A stretch of 64,000 nucleotides of DNA from Nemertoderma westbladi (Eukaryota; Xenacoelomorpha; Nemertodermatida; Nemertodermatidae): the NCBI GenBank assembly GCA_032718475.1, contig JAUCBJ010008736.1, forward strand, positions 26,751-90,750, written 5' to 3'. A model generated the notes under the pieces. The model searched no databases and had not been told where the DNA came from. It saw only the letters and a program-made list of their open reading frames with translations. The position numbers and the translations under genes were made by a program. Below, piece after piece: positions 33,683 through 44,507 of the stretch. Each line of letters opens with the position of its first letter. Within the stretch, counting starts at the first letter, position 1.

Positions 33683-33745
33683 GAGCCGCTTGCTTAATGG
33701 TTAGAGCGTTAGACTTCGATCCCACCTGGACGTCATTGCCGACTT
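33683..33745 (+). repeat. tRNA-derived SINE or tRNA pseudogene fragment
   Basis: GCTTAATGGTTAGAGCG resembles a tRNA D-arm/A box, and TTCGATCCCACCT resembles the B box, but the anticodon arm between them is missing (GACTTCGATCCC is contiguous). No functional tRNA can be formed. It lies just outside the piggyBac right end. 33568-34098 otherwise shows no gene. Confidence 0.45.
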
Positions 33746-35274
33746 TGCAAAGCTGTGCCCAACAAAAGTTATAATAATATGAAACCACACATTCCCCTAT
33801 AACACCAATAATACATTATAAAGATATAAATTTGGGTTTCTGACTAATTTCTGAATATCAGTAAAAGTACCGGTACTAAAATGAAATAACAGTATAATTA
33901 CAGTATATAGGCCTCCTTACACTTCACCTAATCGTATATACACACAGTACATTACAGTGCTTGGCTGGCTGCAGTAATTGCGGGATATATCTGGTTATTT
34001 TTCCCTAGGCCACATTAAAGCTATATTTATTTAAAGTTATGTTATATGGAGAATCAAAAAGCCTGGAAGGATCTCATTTCCAATGTCCGAGCTCATTTGT
34101 CTTTGTCAGGCCTGGATTAAGGGGGGGGCTGTGTGGGCTGCAGCCCACGGCCCAAGCGACTGAACCGGCCCTTTCAAATTGAGCTTTCCATTGTAATTGT
34201 TCTGTGCCTATAAGAGTCCCATGAAATATTAATCAATTCATAAGTCAAATTATCCAAAATCATGTTTGTACTATAAATCCTGAGTAAATTTCCCCCAGCC
34301 CATAACCAAATATTTCCATACCTCACTGTTTCCACAATAGGAATTATGCCTCCCAGGCCACACTATACTGCCAAAGCAGGATAGGGCTATCAACCTGGAC
34401 ATATTAATTGGAAGCCAGCAGTCCCATTACCTACAGGCTATTTACTCTACCTAACTAATGCTTTAGGGCAAGCTTGTAGCACAGGTGATGTGAGCACATG
34501 ACCAATCGTGAAACACATACCACACCTTTACTATAATAAACAGAACAGACAGACAGGAGGCTCTAAGCAAATGGCAGGGAAGACCTCCCTGTACATTGAC
34601 ACCAGGCTAGTGGCTTACCAAAACACGCTGTGATTGGTGTATTTGTTGAGATATTGGATTTCTTCTATGAGTCATGAATCACTGACTCTGGACTGGATCT
34701 AATAAATTGCAGGTAATGTGTTACGTGATATTTATTGGTTGGCTATACCTCTACACGAAGTTCTTACTTCTTATCCTGTTGTAAAGTTATATATATTTAA
34801 GCTTCAGCTTATGACACAGTGGTAAATAAAATAATAGTGTTAGTTTTTGTTACATTATATTAACGCTACCGTGACTTATCAGCGTTAATTATTATTATTG
34901 ACACACTTAAATTAACAAACATAATAATATCGTTAAAATTATTATTATTAAAATAAATTATCGTTTATTGTTTTGGTTAGAAAAGCTCAAGCTTGCCACT
35001 GTAATCTGCTCCATTCCGCTAATTATTAAATCTAATTGATATGATATGATATGATATGGTCTGTTAGATCAGCAATCAGTAGATAACACCATCACTGTAA
35101 CCTGCTCCATTCCCTTAAATTACGAAAGGGAAATCTAGTTTCGTTATTTGTTTATTGTTTTGGTTATTGATTGTGAGATAGTTTTACTTAGCTGTACTTA
35201 TATTGGTTATTGATAAAACTATGGTGATTTAAATTATTAGACAATTATAGAATTATCTCTACAATAATCAGATA

Positions 35275-38200
35275 ATGGGAACATTTGTAAAGAACATTTC
35301 GAAGAAGGGTATTGGTGGTGCAGAAAAGATGCGAGCAAAAAAAGCTAAAGAGAAAAGAGAGAGTGTTTTGTTATCATCTGTGCCTAAGCTACGAACATAT
35401 TTTACACCTATATCAGACCAAATAGACAAAACTTCGGATGAAACAGTAGAGCCTACCATTCCCCCAGTTGAATTACCTGATGCAGTCAGTGATGCTCCAA
35501 TGCAATGCACCTCTGGCACAGGTGACTGTTTTAATGTAAACTTATCTGTAGCTGAAGAAATTGTTGATCCACTGTCAAATGCATCTGACGGCCAGGCCAT
35601 TGCAAATCAATTTCATGGCTATGCTGGTGATGTTGAGCCATCTACTACTGATCTGTGTATAACTCCAGATGTTGGGACATGGAATGAGGTAGTTATTGTT
35701 CCTGGCATGATAGAATTTTGGGTTGGTGAAGGGAGCACACAATGCCAAAATATTGCTGGTGGTGACTTTTCTGCATCGAGCTATATTCACGCCAATGAGA
35801 AGTTTACCCGCTCTTGCACATTGTCATTGTTTGAACGCAAAATGGAAGGACAACGACCAACAACACGCGAATGGCTTTGCTACTCACCTTCTCAAGGCAA
35901 GGTTTATTGCTTTCCTTGTAAATTATTGTCTTCGGATCGGACCAATCAATTTGTTAACCCAGGATTCAACAATTGGAAACATGCAGCTGTGGTTGTTCGC
36001 AGGCATGAAAATTCCGAATGTCACCGAGATGCAATGATCGGTTTGGTGATTAGAAGAGACGCAAAAAGACGTGTGGATGCAGCACTGCTTAAGGAATTTG
36101 AAATCCAGAATAATTATTGGCAACAGGTACTTACTCGAGCTGTAAGTGTAATAAGAAAACTCACTGAACGTGGGTTGCCATTGCGTGGCAGTTATGAACA
36201 TATAGGTTCAACTCAAAACGGTAATTTCTTAGGAATGATGGAGTTAGTGGCAGAGTATGATCCATTTCTTAAGGGGCATATTGATAAATATGCCGATCAA
36301 GGAAAGGGAAACGTTTCTTACTTGTCCAAAACTGTATACGAAGAACTTGTGGAGCTTATGGCACAAGCTGTTTTGGAGTATATAATCAATGAGATAAAGT
36401 TGGCAAAGTATTATTCAGTATCAGTGGATTCTACTCCTGATGTAGCTCACATTGACCAGCTCACATTCATAATACGATATGTGTTACCTGATGGCCCAGT
36501 CGAAAGATTTATTAAGTTTATTGACATTGGACAGCACACTGGAGAACATCTTGCAACAACTATAATGGGTTTACTGGAAGGATTTGGAATCCCACTAAGT
36601 CATTGCCGTGGGCAGAGCTATGACAATGCCCCCAATATGTCTGGAAAGTATAATGGCACACAGGCCATTATAAGAGCAGCAAATCCTCTTGCCGATTTTG
36701 TACCATGTGCTGCACACTCACTCAATTTAATTGGCCAATCGGCAGCCAGTAGCTGCCTGCAGGCTGTTATTTTTTTCAACTTTGTTGAAAAATTATATTC
36801 ATTTTTCTCTGCTTCTACCTATCGCTGGTCTATTTTGCAAAACCATCTTAAAGATCGAAAGCTACCAACTGTTAAGGTCCTTTCGGAGACAAGGTGGTCG
36901 GCCAGAGCAGATGCCACAGGTGCTCTTGAGCGAGGTTATGGAGAAATTCGTAATGCCCTTACGGATATATCTAATAACAGTGCCCAGAAGCCGGATTGTC
37001 GTGCTGAAGCCAGGGGTTTGGCTGATCAGATGGGATCACTCGAAATATCAATAATGGCTGAAGTCTGGCATACAATTCTGGAAAGGTTTCAGTCTACCAA
37101 CACCCTTCTTCAATCCTCTTCCCTGGATATAAACCAAGCTGTTTCTTTGCTGAAGTCATTAACCGAATTTGTTGAAGAGTTGCGAACTCAATTTCCTAAG
37201 TTTGAACAACAAGGCAAAGAACGATGCGGTGAGGATTATGTGAGAATAACCAGAAGAAAAAGGAAACGTAATACAAGGTATGTAAAACCGTGCTGCTATG
37301 TTATAGTTAGTAAAATTATATATTTATACAGTTATATGGTGTGTCTGGAATTAAAAATGGGGTTAACTGGTCATTTTGTCGATTTTGGGTTTTCATAAAA
37401 GTGAAAGTGAATTTTCATAAAAAGTAAAATGAATAAAAGTAAAAATTTATTTACCTTTTCAATGCGTTATAAATCGAATTTTAAAAAAGTTTAATTTCAA
37501 ATAAAATTGAATGTTATTGTAAGCGTCATGACCATTTAAAATCCGTTTACCAGTTGACTCCTTTTCTAGGTGAAAGTGAAATAACGCTAATTATTATACG
37601 AATTAGTAACTAAGTTAACTGTCCAATAATTGCAACAAAGTTTGAAAAAGGTTGTCATCCGTTTAAAAAGAATCTGAAGTTTGGGGAAAAATCAGACATC
37701 AGACAATCTGTCTGTCTGCTTATTACTTTGACAGGCAGATTGCTGGACAGACAGAAAAACCGACATACAAACATAGGTTGCCGTCAAACATGAAAACTGA
37801 CGTCAGAAATGAAATCAGCAACCACGATAACCAACCACCATAACAGAACTTCTAGCTAGGTGGAATGCTTTCATTATATTTTAACAGACGGACAGACAGA
37901 CAAACCGACAGACACATATGCTTCTTTTTGTTCTCGTTTTGTTAAGCCATCTGTTCAATTATCTTTTACATCAAAACTCTTTTCTAGGTATGATGATGGT
38001 GATTGTCCAGATTCCGAATTATGTCCAAGCAAACAGTTTGAGGTGGAATCGTTCTTACCGATTATAGACCGTTTGATTTCCGATCTCAAGGTCCGCCTAA
38101 AGGCATACTTAAATCTCTCTGAAAAATTCGGTTTCCTAACAAACCTAGAAACTATGCCAGCTGCTGATATTTCCAGGTCCGCAAAGAAATTATTGGAATC

Positions 38201-38612
38201 TTATCCAGGTGACTTTGATGACAGTATTTCAAACGAATTGATCCATTTCTCCAAGTTTATCAGTTCTTCCTTTGCTAAAGAAACAATGAGAGAACTTAAA
38301 AGCAAGGACACTAATGCAAGTAAAGAACTTGTTATGTATCTTCTCATAACAAGGAATGGACTTGAATCGACATTTCCCAATGTTGAGGTTTTACTCCGCA
38401 TCTATTTAGCCCTCATGGTTACAGTCTGCGAGGGTGAGCGTTCCTTCTCTACGTTGAAACGAATCAAAAGTCAGCTGCGGAGCACAATGGGCCAGGAACG
38501 CCTGAACAGTCTGTCTATTCTGAATATCGAAAACTCTGTCTTGTCCCAGATCGATCTATCAAAAATAATAAGAGACTTTTCAAAACGGAAAGCACGGAAA
38601 CCTCCAGTCTAA
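35275..38612 (+). CDS. hAT transposase, ZMYM1-like (TTF zinc finger, DUF4371, dimerisation domain)
   Basis: Exon 1 is 35275-37277, exon 2 37988-38612; donor ACAAG|GTATGT, acceptor TTTTCTAG|GTATGATG. The AG and G across the junction give an Arg codon and the frame continues, total 875 residues. N-terminus basic (KMRAKKAKEKRES). A TTF/BED-like zinc region lies at ~180-255 (FTRSC, WLCYSPSQGKVYCFPC, RRHENSECH). DUF4371/RNase H-like core: first catalytic Asp in SVSVDSTPD (D385), second in GQSYDNAPNMSG (D450), then CAAHSLNLI and ETRWSAR. Exon 2 carries the C-terminal dimerisation domain (EGERSFSTLKRIKSQLRSTMG). Such proteins excise and insert hAT elements and occur domesticated in animals as ZMYM-type proteins. 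Here it sits inside intact TIRs, so it is a transposon gene and may be functional. The third catalytic residue (Glu) could not be placed with certainty. Confidence 0.9.
37278..37987 (+). other. Intron of the hAT transposase with a dispersed repeat
   Basis: Besides splice sites, 37680-37890 contains a repeat shared with about 62480-62640: blocks rich in GACAGACAGA, then AAAACTGAC, GAAATGAAATCAGC and an AACCACGATAACC-like block in the same order. It may be an independent repeat that entered the intron. Confidence 0.55.
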
Positions 38613-38845
38613 TTTAACATATAATGTAACCTATATAATAATTATATTTATTATATATTATATATTTTATAATATATATATATATTATATTATATAGATA
38701 GCCACTGCTATATCAGTTCACAAAATATCTGCAATTTCACAAAAATTACAATTTATTTAAAATTCTAATTTTAATTTAATAACAATTGATGCATCACTAA
38801 CTAACAATTTGTATGTGCATGTATTTGTATATGTAACAATTTCCA

Positions 38846-39264
38846 TATATCGTGACCAAAGAGCCAGAACAACACTCACCAAAAAATGTGGTTTCCAGAA
38901 AAATGTAAAAAACCTTCTCATTTCCCTCTATATGGATCCCGTCTCCTAATTTTTTCGACAGAGGTCTGGGAAGATACATTGATACATTTTATAATAGTGG
39001 CTAGCATTCAAAATGAATTTTGTTAATGAAAAAAAACTGTTTTTTTTCGTTATTTTCCAAATTGTGTTGTTTTACCTCTAACGGTTTTCAACTTTTATGT
39101 TGTGAGGGTTGTTCTGGTTTTCCATATCTGCTAAACGGACTGACATACAAGTCTAGGATTTTACCATAAGATGTAGAACGCCACCTTGAGTAATTTTGGT
39201 AAAAAAAAATTTTTTTGAAAAATTGTGGTATATATGTGTTGTTCTGGCTTTATGGTCACGATAT
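38846..39264. mobile_element. Nested MITE-like element in the hAT 3' region
   Basis: Inverted ends: ATATCGTGACCAAAGAGCC at the left pairs with the complement of GGCTTTATGGTCACGATAT at the right, both extending into GTTGTTCTGG/CCAGAACAAC. About 415 bp, no ORF; the likely target duplication is TA. A further GTTGTTCTGGTTTTCCATAT copy lies at ~39110. Confidence 0.65.
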
Positions 39265-39572
39265 TATACAGTATATTAAAATTTTATTGTATGTTTTATG
39301 TATTGTAATTAGTATTTTATTAGTTAATAATTTACTGTAATATTAAACAATTCTGTGTCTTTCTTTCAGTTGTAGGTAATGGTGCTTTTTGCATTAATTT
39401 TTGAGTTTACTCCATTGCTGTAATTAGCACTCGGTTTCTTTATAGTAAATAATTAATAATAATTATATGTAAAATATTTAGTTTTTCATGTTATTTTTTA
39501 CCCGTTGGAAAACGGCCCTTTTTATTACTCAGCCCACAGCCCTGATAACCTTAATCCGGCCCTGGTCTTTGT

Positions 39573-41069
39573 GTTATTTTGTACATTTAATATTAATAAT
39601 ATTAATATTTTTTAGGAATTTTCTTGTATCTTTAAATTTTATATTGCTGATCAGTGTAATAATAATATGCACAATGTCTATTGTCAAGTCCATTTGTTGG
39701 GGCAGAGTAAAATGATAAGAGTATTTTTATACTCAAATTATTTGTGTTTTAATAAAGTTGAATAATATCAAGAATAATATTATGAAATTTCTATTTATTT
39801 CCAAGTACTCGGACTGAAACCAGCCAATTGTAATATACAACGAACCTGTAACCACTCCTATCCCGTTTTACCTGAACGAAAATGCCATTCCTTATTCGTT
39901 GAGGCTCTTCTTATTGGCTAATAACGAACACTGATCGCTCCTCTTATTGGCTAATAACGAACACTGTTCGTCACAACAGCAACATCAGCAAAGTTTGTTT
40001 TCATATTGCTTACATTCACCATGCCTTATGAATTATTATGATGTAACTTTATGATGACAAATTTTTTAATTTTTTTATTTTTTTTCGGCTAGTTCCTGTT
40101 CCTCGGGTTAAAATAACCGGAAAAATAACAAAATATCAGGGTAATAAATATAGTTATTACACACTTATTTAAAGAGAAAGATAATCTGGCAATAGACCGA
40201 TTTATTCCCAGAATAAGGAACTGATTAATTAATTAGTTGAGTTGAGTTAATTGATTGTGACACCACCATGCAATCTACAATTGTGTGGGGTTAGATAATA
40301 ATATTATAAAATTATAACCTTATAATAATGAATAAAATATCTTATATTTCATTACAGTCAAGCCGTACACAAATATGTGATATATTACTACTGCTTTAGT
40401 AAGTACTATACAGGACATAATGTGTACAAATTCATAGATAGAGGTAACAAACAACCTTAGTGCCATATATCTTTCAGCATAGCATGTATTTAAACACCAC
40501 CACCATGATAGTTCCATGTCACTTATTGAGTACTGTATGTAATTTACGGGAACTACCACATCCCCACTCGAGCTCCAAAGGAGTTTATATTATAGGCGCA
40601 GAGGAGACCTGGTGCACGGCCAGATTTCGCAATTGGGGGCTAAAGATATAGTTTTGGGTGGCTGGGTGAGGTCGACGTCCACCACTGGGGACCCTGGCGT
40701 CGCAGGGTTGTCCAGAACCTGATGGTGAGAAGCTGGTGAGTGGTGAGAGAAGCTGGTGAGTGGTTAGAGAAGCTGGTGAGTGGTGGATATGAGGAGTCAC
40801 ACACGAGGAATCTGCAGTTTGAGGAAATGTTACGGCAACCTTAGTAACATTAGAGCCTACGCCAACCCAGAGGGAGGGGAAACCCATCATGTACCGCAGG
40901 GATTGCCATGTTGGCAGGATCTGCACAAGAAATCGTGGCAAGATCCTGGAGGATGGGGTATTCAAGGTGGACGGATCCAGAGATGGCAGAAAATGTAGAG
41001 AGGGTGATGGAGTGGGGGCAGAAGGATGTCTCACCATCATCAATGAGATCGGCGGGTGTCGGCTGGTCA
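39573..41069. other. Intergenic; short duplications
   Basis: CCTCTTATTGGCTAATAACG (with ~10 flanking bases) occurs twice in tandem at 39908-39970. 40730-40790 has three copies of AGAAGCTGGTGAGTGGT. Minus frames over 40585-41139 are Pro/Ser-rich, lie beyond the zinc-finger frame and resemble no family. Confidence 0.4.
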
Positions 41070-41640
41070 ATGGGGTACATTTAACCTTTACTACATGTAG
41101 AGCAGCTGAACGGTTTCTCACCAAAGTGAACCCGTTCATGCTCCATTATTTCGGATTTATCTCTAAACACTTTACCACAAGAACTACATCCTAGACTATC
41201 AACTGGATTATCTGAACTGGAACGTTTCTTGGGACCAGTGGGAACGTTGGAACCCGAACCAGTTAGAGTAGAGCCGAGTTCATTGTGTTTCCGTTTTAAA
41301 TGGGAAACGAGAAAAGATTCCACGGTGTAGACGACGTCGCAATGTTCACAAGGGAATTTATGTAAACTCTTATCGTGAACTAAATCTAATCTCTTTCTCT
41401 CAGCACATCCACCTCTTCTACCCTACCCTAGTGTCTAAGAATTACCTCCTGGTTATCAGACCGGTAACTGCCACACCCGGAACACAGAATCACCCCGTCT
41501 TCCATAACTCTCATCCCCAATCTCTTATTCTTCGGTTGTTTGGTAATTAATCCCAATTCTTTCGCGTATTCCGTTCCGTACCAAACAAGGAGTTCCGTAC
41601 CGGTCCTAGGTAGTCCTAGGTGGTAGTTATGACATTTTCT
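41070..41640 (-). pseudogene. PRDM9-like fragment: SET end plus C2H2 fingers
   Basis: Minus strand, 5' to 3'. From ~41605 the frame reads GTELLVWYGTEYAKELG, the last conserved block of PR/SET domains of the PRDM9/PRDM7 type, possibly after a splice acceptor CTACCTAG. It continues to CSGCGSYRSDNQE and stops near 41428. In another frame, from ~41400, FPCEHCDVVYTVESFLVSH with H-x4-H follows, then a spacer, CSSCGKVFRDKSEIMEHERV with H and a GEKPF linker, and the start of another finger (CSTCSK) ending at a donor-like AAAG|GTTAAA. SET end, solitary finger, spacer, finger array is the PRDM9 order. The frame change near 41415 and absence of further SET exons to 43 kb or fingers to 40 kb argue for a fragment, or for a gene whose other exons lie far away. 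PRDM9 methylates histone H3 and directs meiotic recombination; that role is not shown here. Confidence 0.55.
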
Positions 41641-42410
41641 AACTGTCCAGCTCCAGCTTGATGGTCGCATAGTGGGACTCTGTTTGGGAAGGAAACCTGG
41701 ACCAACACTGAGTGAGATGCATTTCAAGTCAAGTCAAGTCAAGTCAAGGCAATGTAATTCGGAGCAACACTGATGAGAAATAAATTATGTGTTTTCACAA
41801 CTAAATAAAATCCAACCTAATATCCAGACATCTCATAGTAAGGTGGTAGGTACCACCCCGGTACCGCACCAGTACTGCACCCGTACCGAAATGAAACAAA
41901 GGCTTATTTCCTTTAAAAAATAGCGGACCGGGATCACAAAACTTTGCTATCTTTTAAAACGTTTGATAAGTCGATGAGAAAAACTGTCATCAATCAGCCT
42001 TTGTTAGCAATGCGGGTGTGTACTGTAGACACCCAAGCAATGCTAAGTTTACAAGTTGGAATTGGCAAGTCTGCCCGGAATAATATAGAAATACCTGGCC
42101 AATTTGATATATCTATCTAGAACATTTAAAAATTAGTTCTTGAATACCTATTTTGAAATACGTATTCAAAATATCTGATTGACACAATAATTGCTAAACA
42201 AGTCTTAACCAAGTTTAAAACGACAACTTCCAAGTCATGAAATTGTTTACTTCTTGAGGCTCAACAACACCCCCCCCCCCCCCACCCCTCTTCTTATTGC
42301 TACAATTGTTTTCTGGTTTGTTTCCTTACGATTTCCCATAAATATTATTTTTCATTTATCATTAAATAGGGGAATTAAGACAACAAATTATTGATTAGCA
42401 AATGGAACCC
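41641..42410. other. Intergenic
   Basis: Holds a (CAAGT)n microsatellite at 41728-41748, several GGTACCG/ACCGGTAC palindromes at 41850-41890 and a C-run at 42270-42283. No gene. Confidence 0.45.
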
Positions 42411-43026
42411 GAACGTACGCTTGTGTAAATGGTGTTCAATTAATTAGGACATACGCTTGTGTAAATGGTGTTTAATTAATTAGGACATACGCTTGTGTAA
42501 ATGGTGTTCAATTAATTAGGACATACGCTTGTGTAAATGGTGTTCAATTAATTAGGACATACGCTTGTGTAAATGGTGTTCAATTAATTAGGACATACGC
42601 TTTTGTAAATGGTGTTCAATTAATTAGGACATACGCTTGTGTGAATGGTGTTTAATTAATTAGGACATACGCTTGTGTAAATGGTGTTCAATTAATTAGG
42701 ACATACGCTTGTGTAAATGGTGTTCAATTAATTAGGACATACGCTTGTGTAAATGGTGTTCAATTAATTAGGACATACGCTTGTGTAAATGGTGTTCAAT
42801 TAATTAGGACATACGCTTGTGTAAATGGTGTTCAATTAATTAGGACATACGCTTGTGTAAATGGTGTTCAATTAATTAGGACATACGCTTGTGTAAATGG
42901 TGTTTAATTAATTAGGACATACGCTTGTGTGAATGGTGTTTAATTAATTAGGACATACGCTTGTGTAAATGGTGTTCAATTAATTAGGACATACGCTTGT
43001 GTAAATGGTGTTCAATTAATTAGGAC
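42411..43026. repeat. 36-bp minisatellite, ~17 copies
   Basis: Near-identical 36-bp units made of ACATACGCTTGTGTAAATGG plus TGTTCAATTAATTAGG. Variation is limited to single bases (GTGTGAATGG; TGTTTAATT). Units are directly abutting with no spacers, so this is not a CRISPR array. Confidence 0.97.
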
Positions 43027-43514
43027 CTACATATAAATCAGATCACATAAATTTACGTGACTTTTTACCCAAGATTATGCGGTACTGTTGAATATTTGTA
43101 ATTTGGTAAAGAAGGCGTGTTTCTGAACATCACATAGTATACCGTGTAAGAAGGAACATAATGTTAGTGTAGTTAATAATCACTGGAGTGAAACGAAGGC
43201 TTTCATCTATATTTACTTCACGTTAATTATTGCAAAGTTTACTTTGAAGAAATATTAGTCATGTGAAGCCTATCATATAACTTTAACAAAGTCCCTTTCT
43301 CTTTCATTCGTATTGTCGGTATTGACTATATAATAAAAATTTATTTCCATAAGGTTTTGTGTTTTGAATTTATAATATAAAATCTCCTATGAATATATTA
43401 GTTATACGAGAGATTGTTAATACATCATATAATATTCTACGATGAGGTATAAGAACCCTTCTTTATTTTTTGAGGTGTGTACCATAAAGTGCATATTTAA
43501 TATGATGATCCCCC
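43027..43514. other. AT-rich spacer between two minisatellites
   Basis: No gene or repeat recognised. Confidence 0.5.
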
Positions 43515-44175
43515 CACACAGTCAGGTTATGTACACCACCCGTCCTCCTTCCCCACACAAACCTAGCTAGGTTATGTACACCACCCGCCCTCCTTCCCCA
43601 CACAAACCTAGTTAGGTTATGTACACCACCCGTCCCCCTTCCCCACACATACCTAGCTAGGTTATGTACACCACCCGTCCCCCTTCCCCACACAAACCTA
43701 GCTAGGTTATGTACACCACCCGTCCCCCTTCCCCACACAAACATAGCTAGGTTATGTACACCACCCGTCCCCCTTCCCCACACAAACCTAGCTAGGTTAT
43801 GTACACCACCCGTCCTCCTTCCCCACACAAACCTAGCTAGGTTATGTACACCACCCGTCCCCCTTCCCCACACATACCTAGCTAGGTTATGTACACCACC
43901 CGTCCCCCTTCCCCACACATACCTAGCTAGGTTATGTACACCACCCGTCCTCCTTCCCCACACAAACCTAGTTAGGTTATGTACACCACCCGTCCCCCTT
44001 CCCCACACAAACCTAGCTAGGTTATGTACACCACCCGTCCCCCTTCCCCACACATACCTAGCTAGGTTATGTACACCACCCGTCCCCCTTCCCCACACAT
44101 ACCTAGCTAGGTTATGTACACCACCCGTCCCCCTTCCCCACACATACCTAGCTAGGTTATACCTAGCTAGGAAAT
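43515..44175. repeat. 45-bp minisatellite, ~14 copies, open on the minus strand
   Basis: Unit includes CCTAGCTAGGTTATGTACAC and CCACCCGTCC plus CCCTTCCCCACAC. Because 45 is a multiple of three, the minus strand stays open for 257 codons (43463-44236) as a 15-residue repeat (NLARYVWGRGTGGVH). The flanks of the frame look like ordinary non-coding DNA. Confidence 0.92.
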
Positions 44176-44507
44176 ATTTCCATGGAAATACCCCCTCTGC
44201 GGTTAGGGTAGGGGGGTAGACGCCATCAATATCCATCCCTCTCCAGGGAATACAGTTAGAATAACGTGCGAATGTAACTTCTCATTTCCCTATATTGATA
44301 AATTAATATTGAGGAGAGATAGTAATTCGCCAAGATGGAATTCCCCCCCCCCCCATCCCCTCTTTCCTGTCTTCTTATCTAAGTTCGCCAATGAACCAGT
44401 GAGGCAATTCTACTGCTAGAAGTTAATGTGCAAGTTGTCACATTTCGCTGCTTGTGTTGGTTATAAATAAGATCCTGCCACTCTAACTTGTGTTGGTTAT
44501 AAATTGC

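Larger units (their letters stand above)
34107..39564 (+). mobile_element. Complete hAT transposon with 8-bp target duplication
   Basis: The left end (34107) reads CAGGCCTGGATTAAGG and the right end, inward on the minus strand from 39564, reads CAGGGCCGGATTAAGG; both continue into a GGCTGTGGGCTG-like block. The flanks are a perfect 8-bp duplication GTCTTTGT at 34099-34106 and 39565-39572. TIR start CAGG and an 8-bp duplication are diagnostic for hAT. It holds a two-exon transposase gene on the plus strand (separate entry), a ~1.1-kb 5' leader, a 710-bp intron and a ~950-bp 3' region that carries a nested MITE. Length is 5.46 kb. The identical target duplication and open reading frame point to a fairly recent insertion. 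Confidence 0.93.

Noticed and set aside
37988-38612. Exon 2 of the hAT transposase read as a separate gene from 37860
   Set aside because: The 37860 start lies in microsatellite-like intron sequence; a phase-matched acceptor at 37987 joins the frame to exon 1.
40585-41139. 184-codon minus ORF beside the zinc-finger fragment
   Set aside because: Pro/Ser-rich, different frame, contains a short tandem repeat (CACTCACCAGCTTCTC) and no zinc-finger pattern.
42411-43026. Regular 36-bp repeat array resembling a CRISPR
   Set aside because: Units abut directly with no variable spacers, and the surroundings are eukaryotic; it is a minisatellite.
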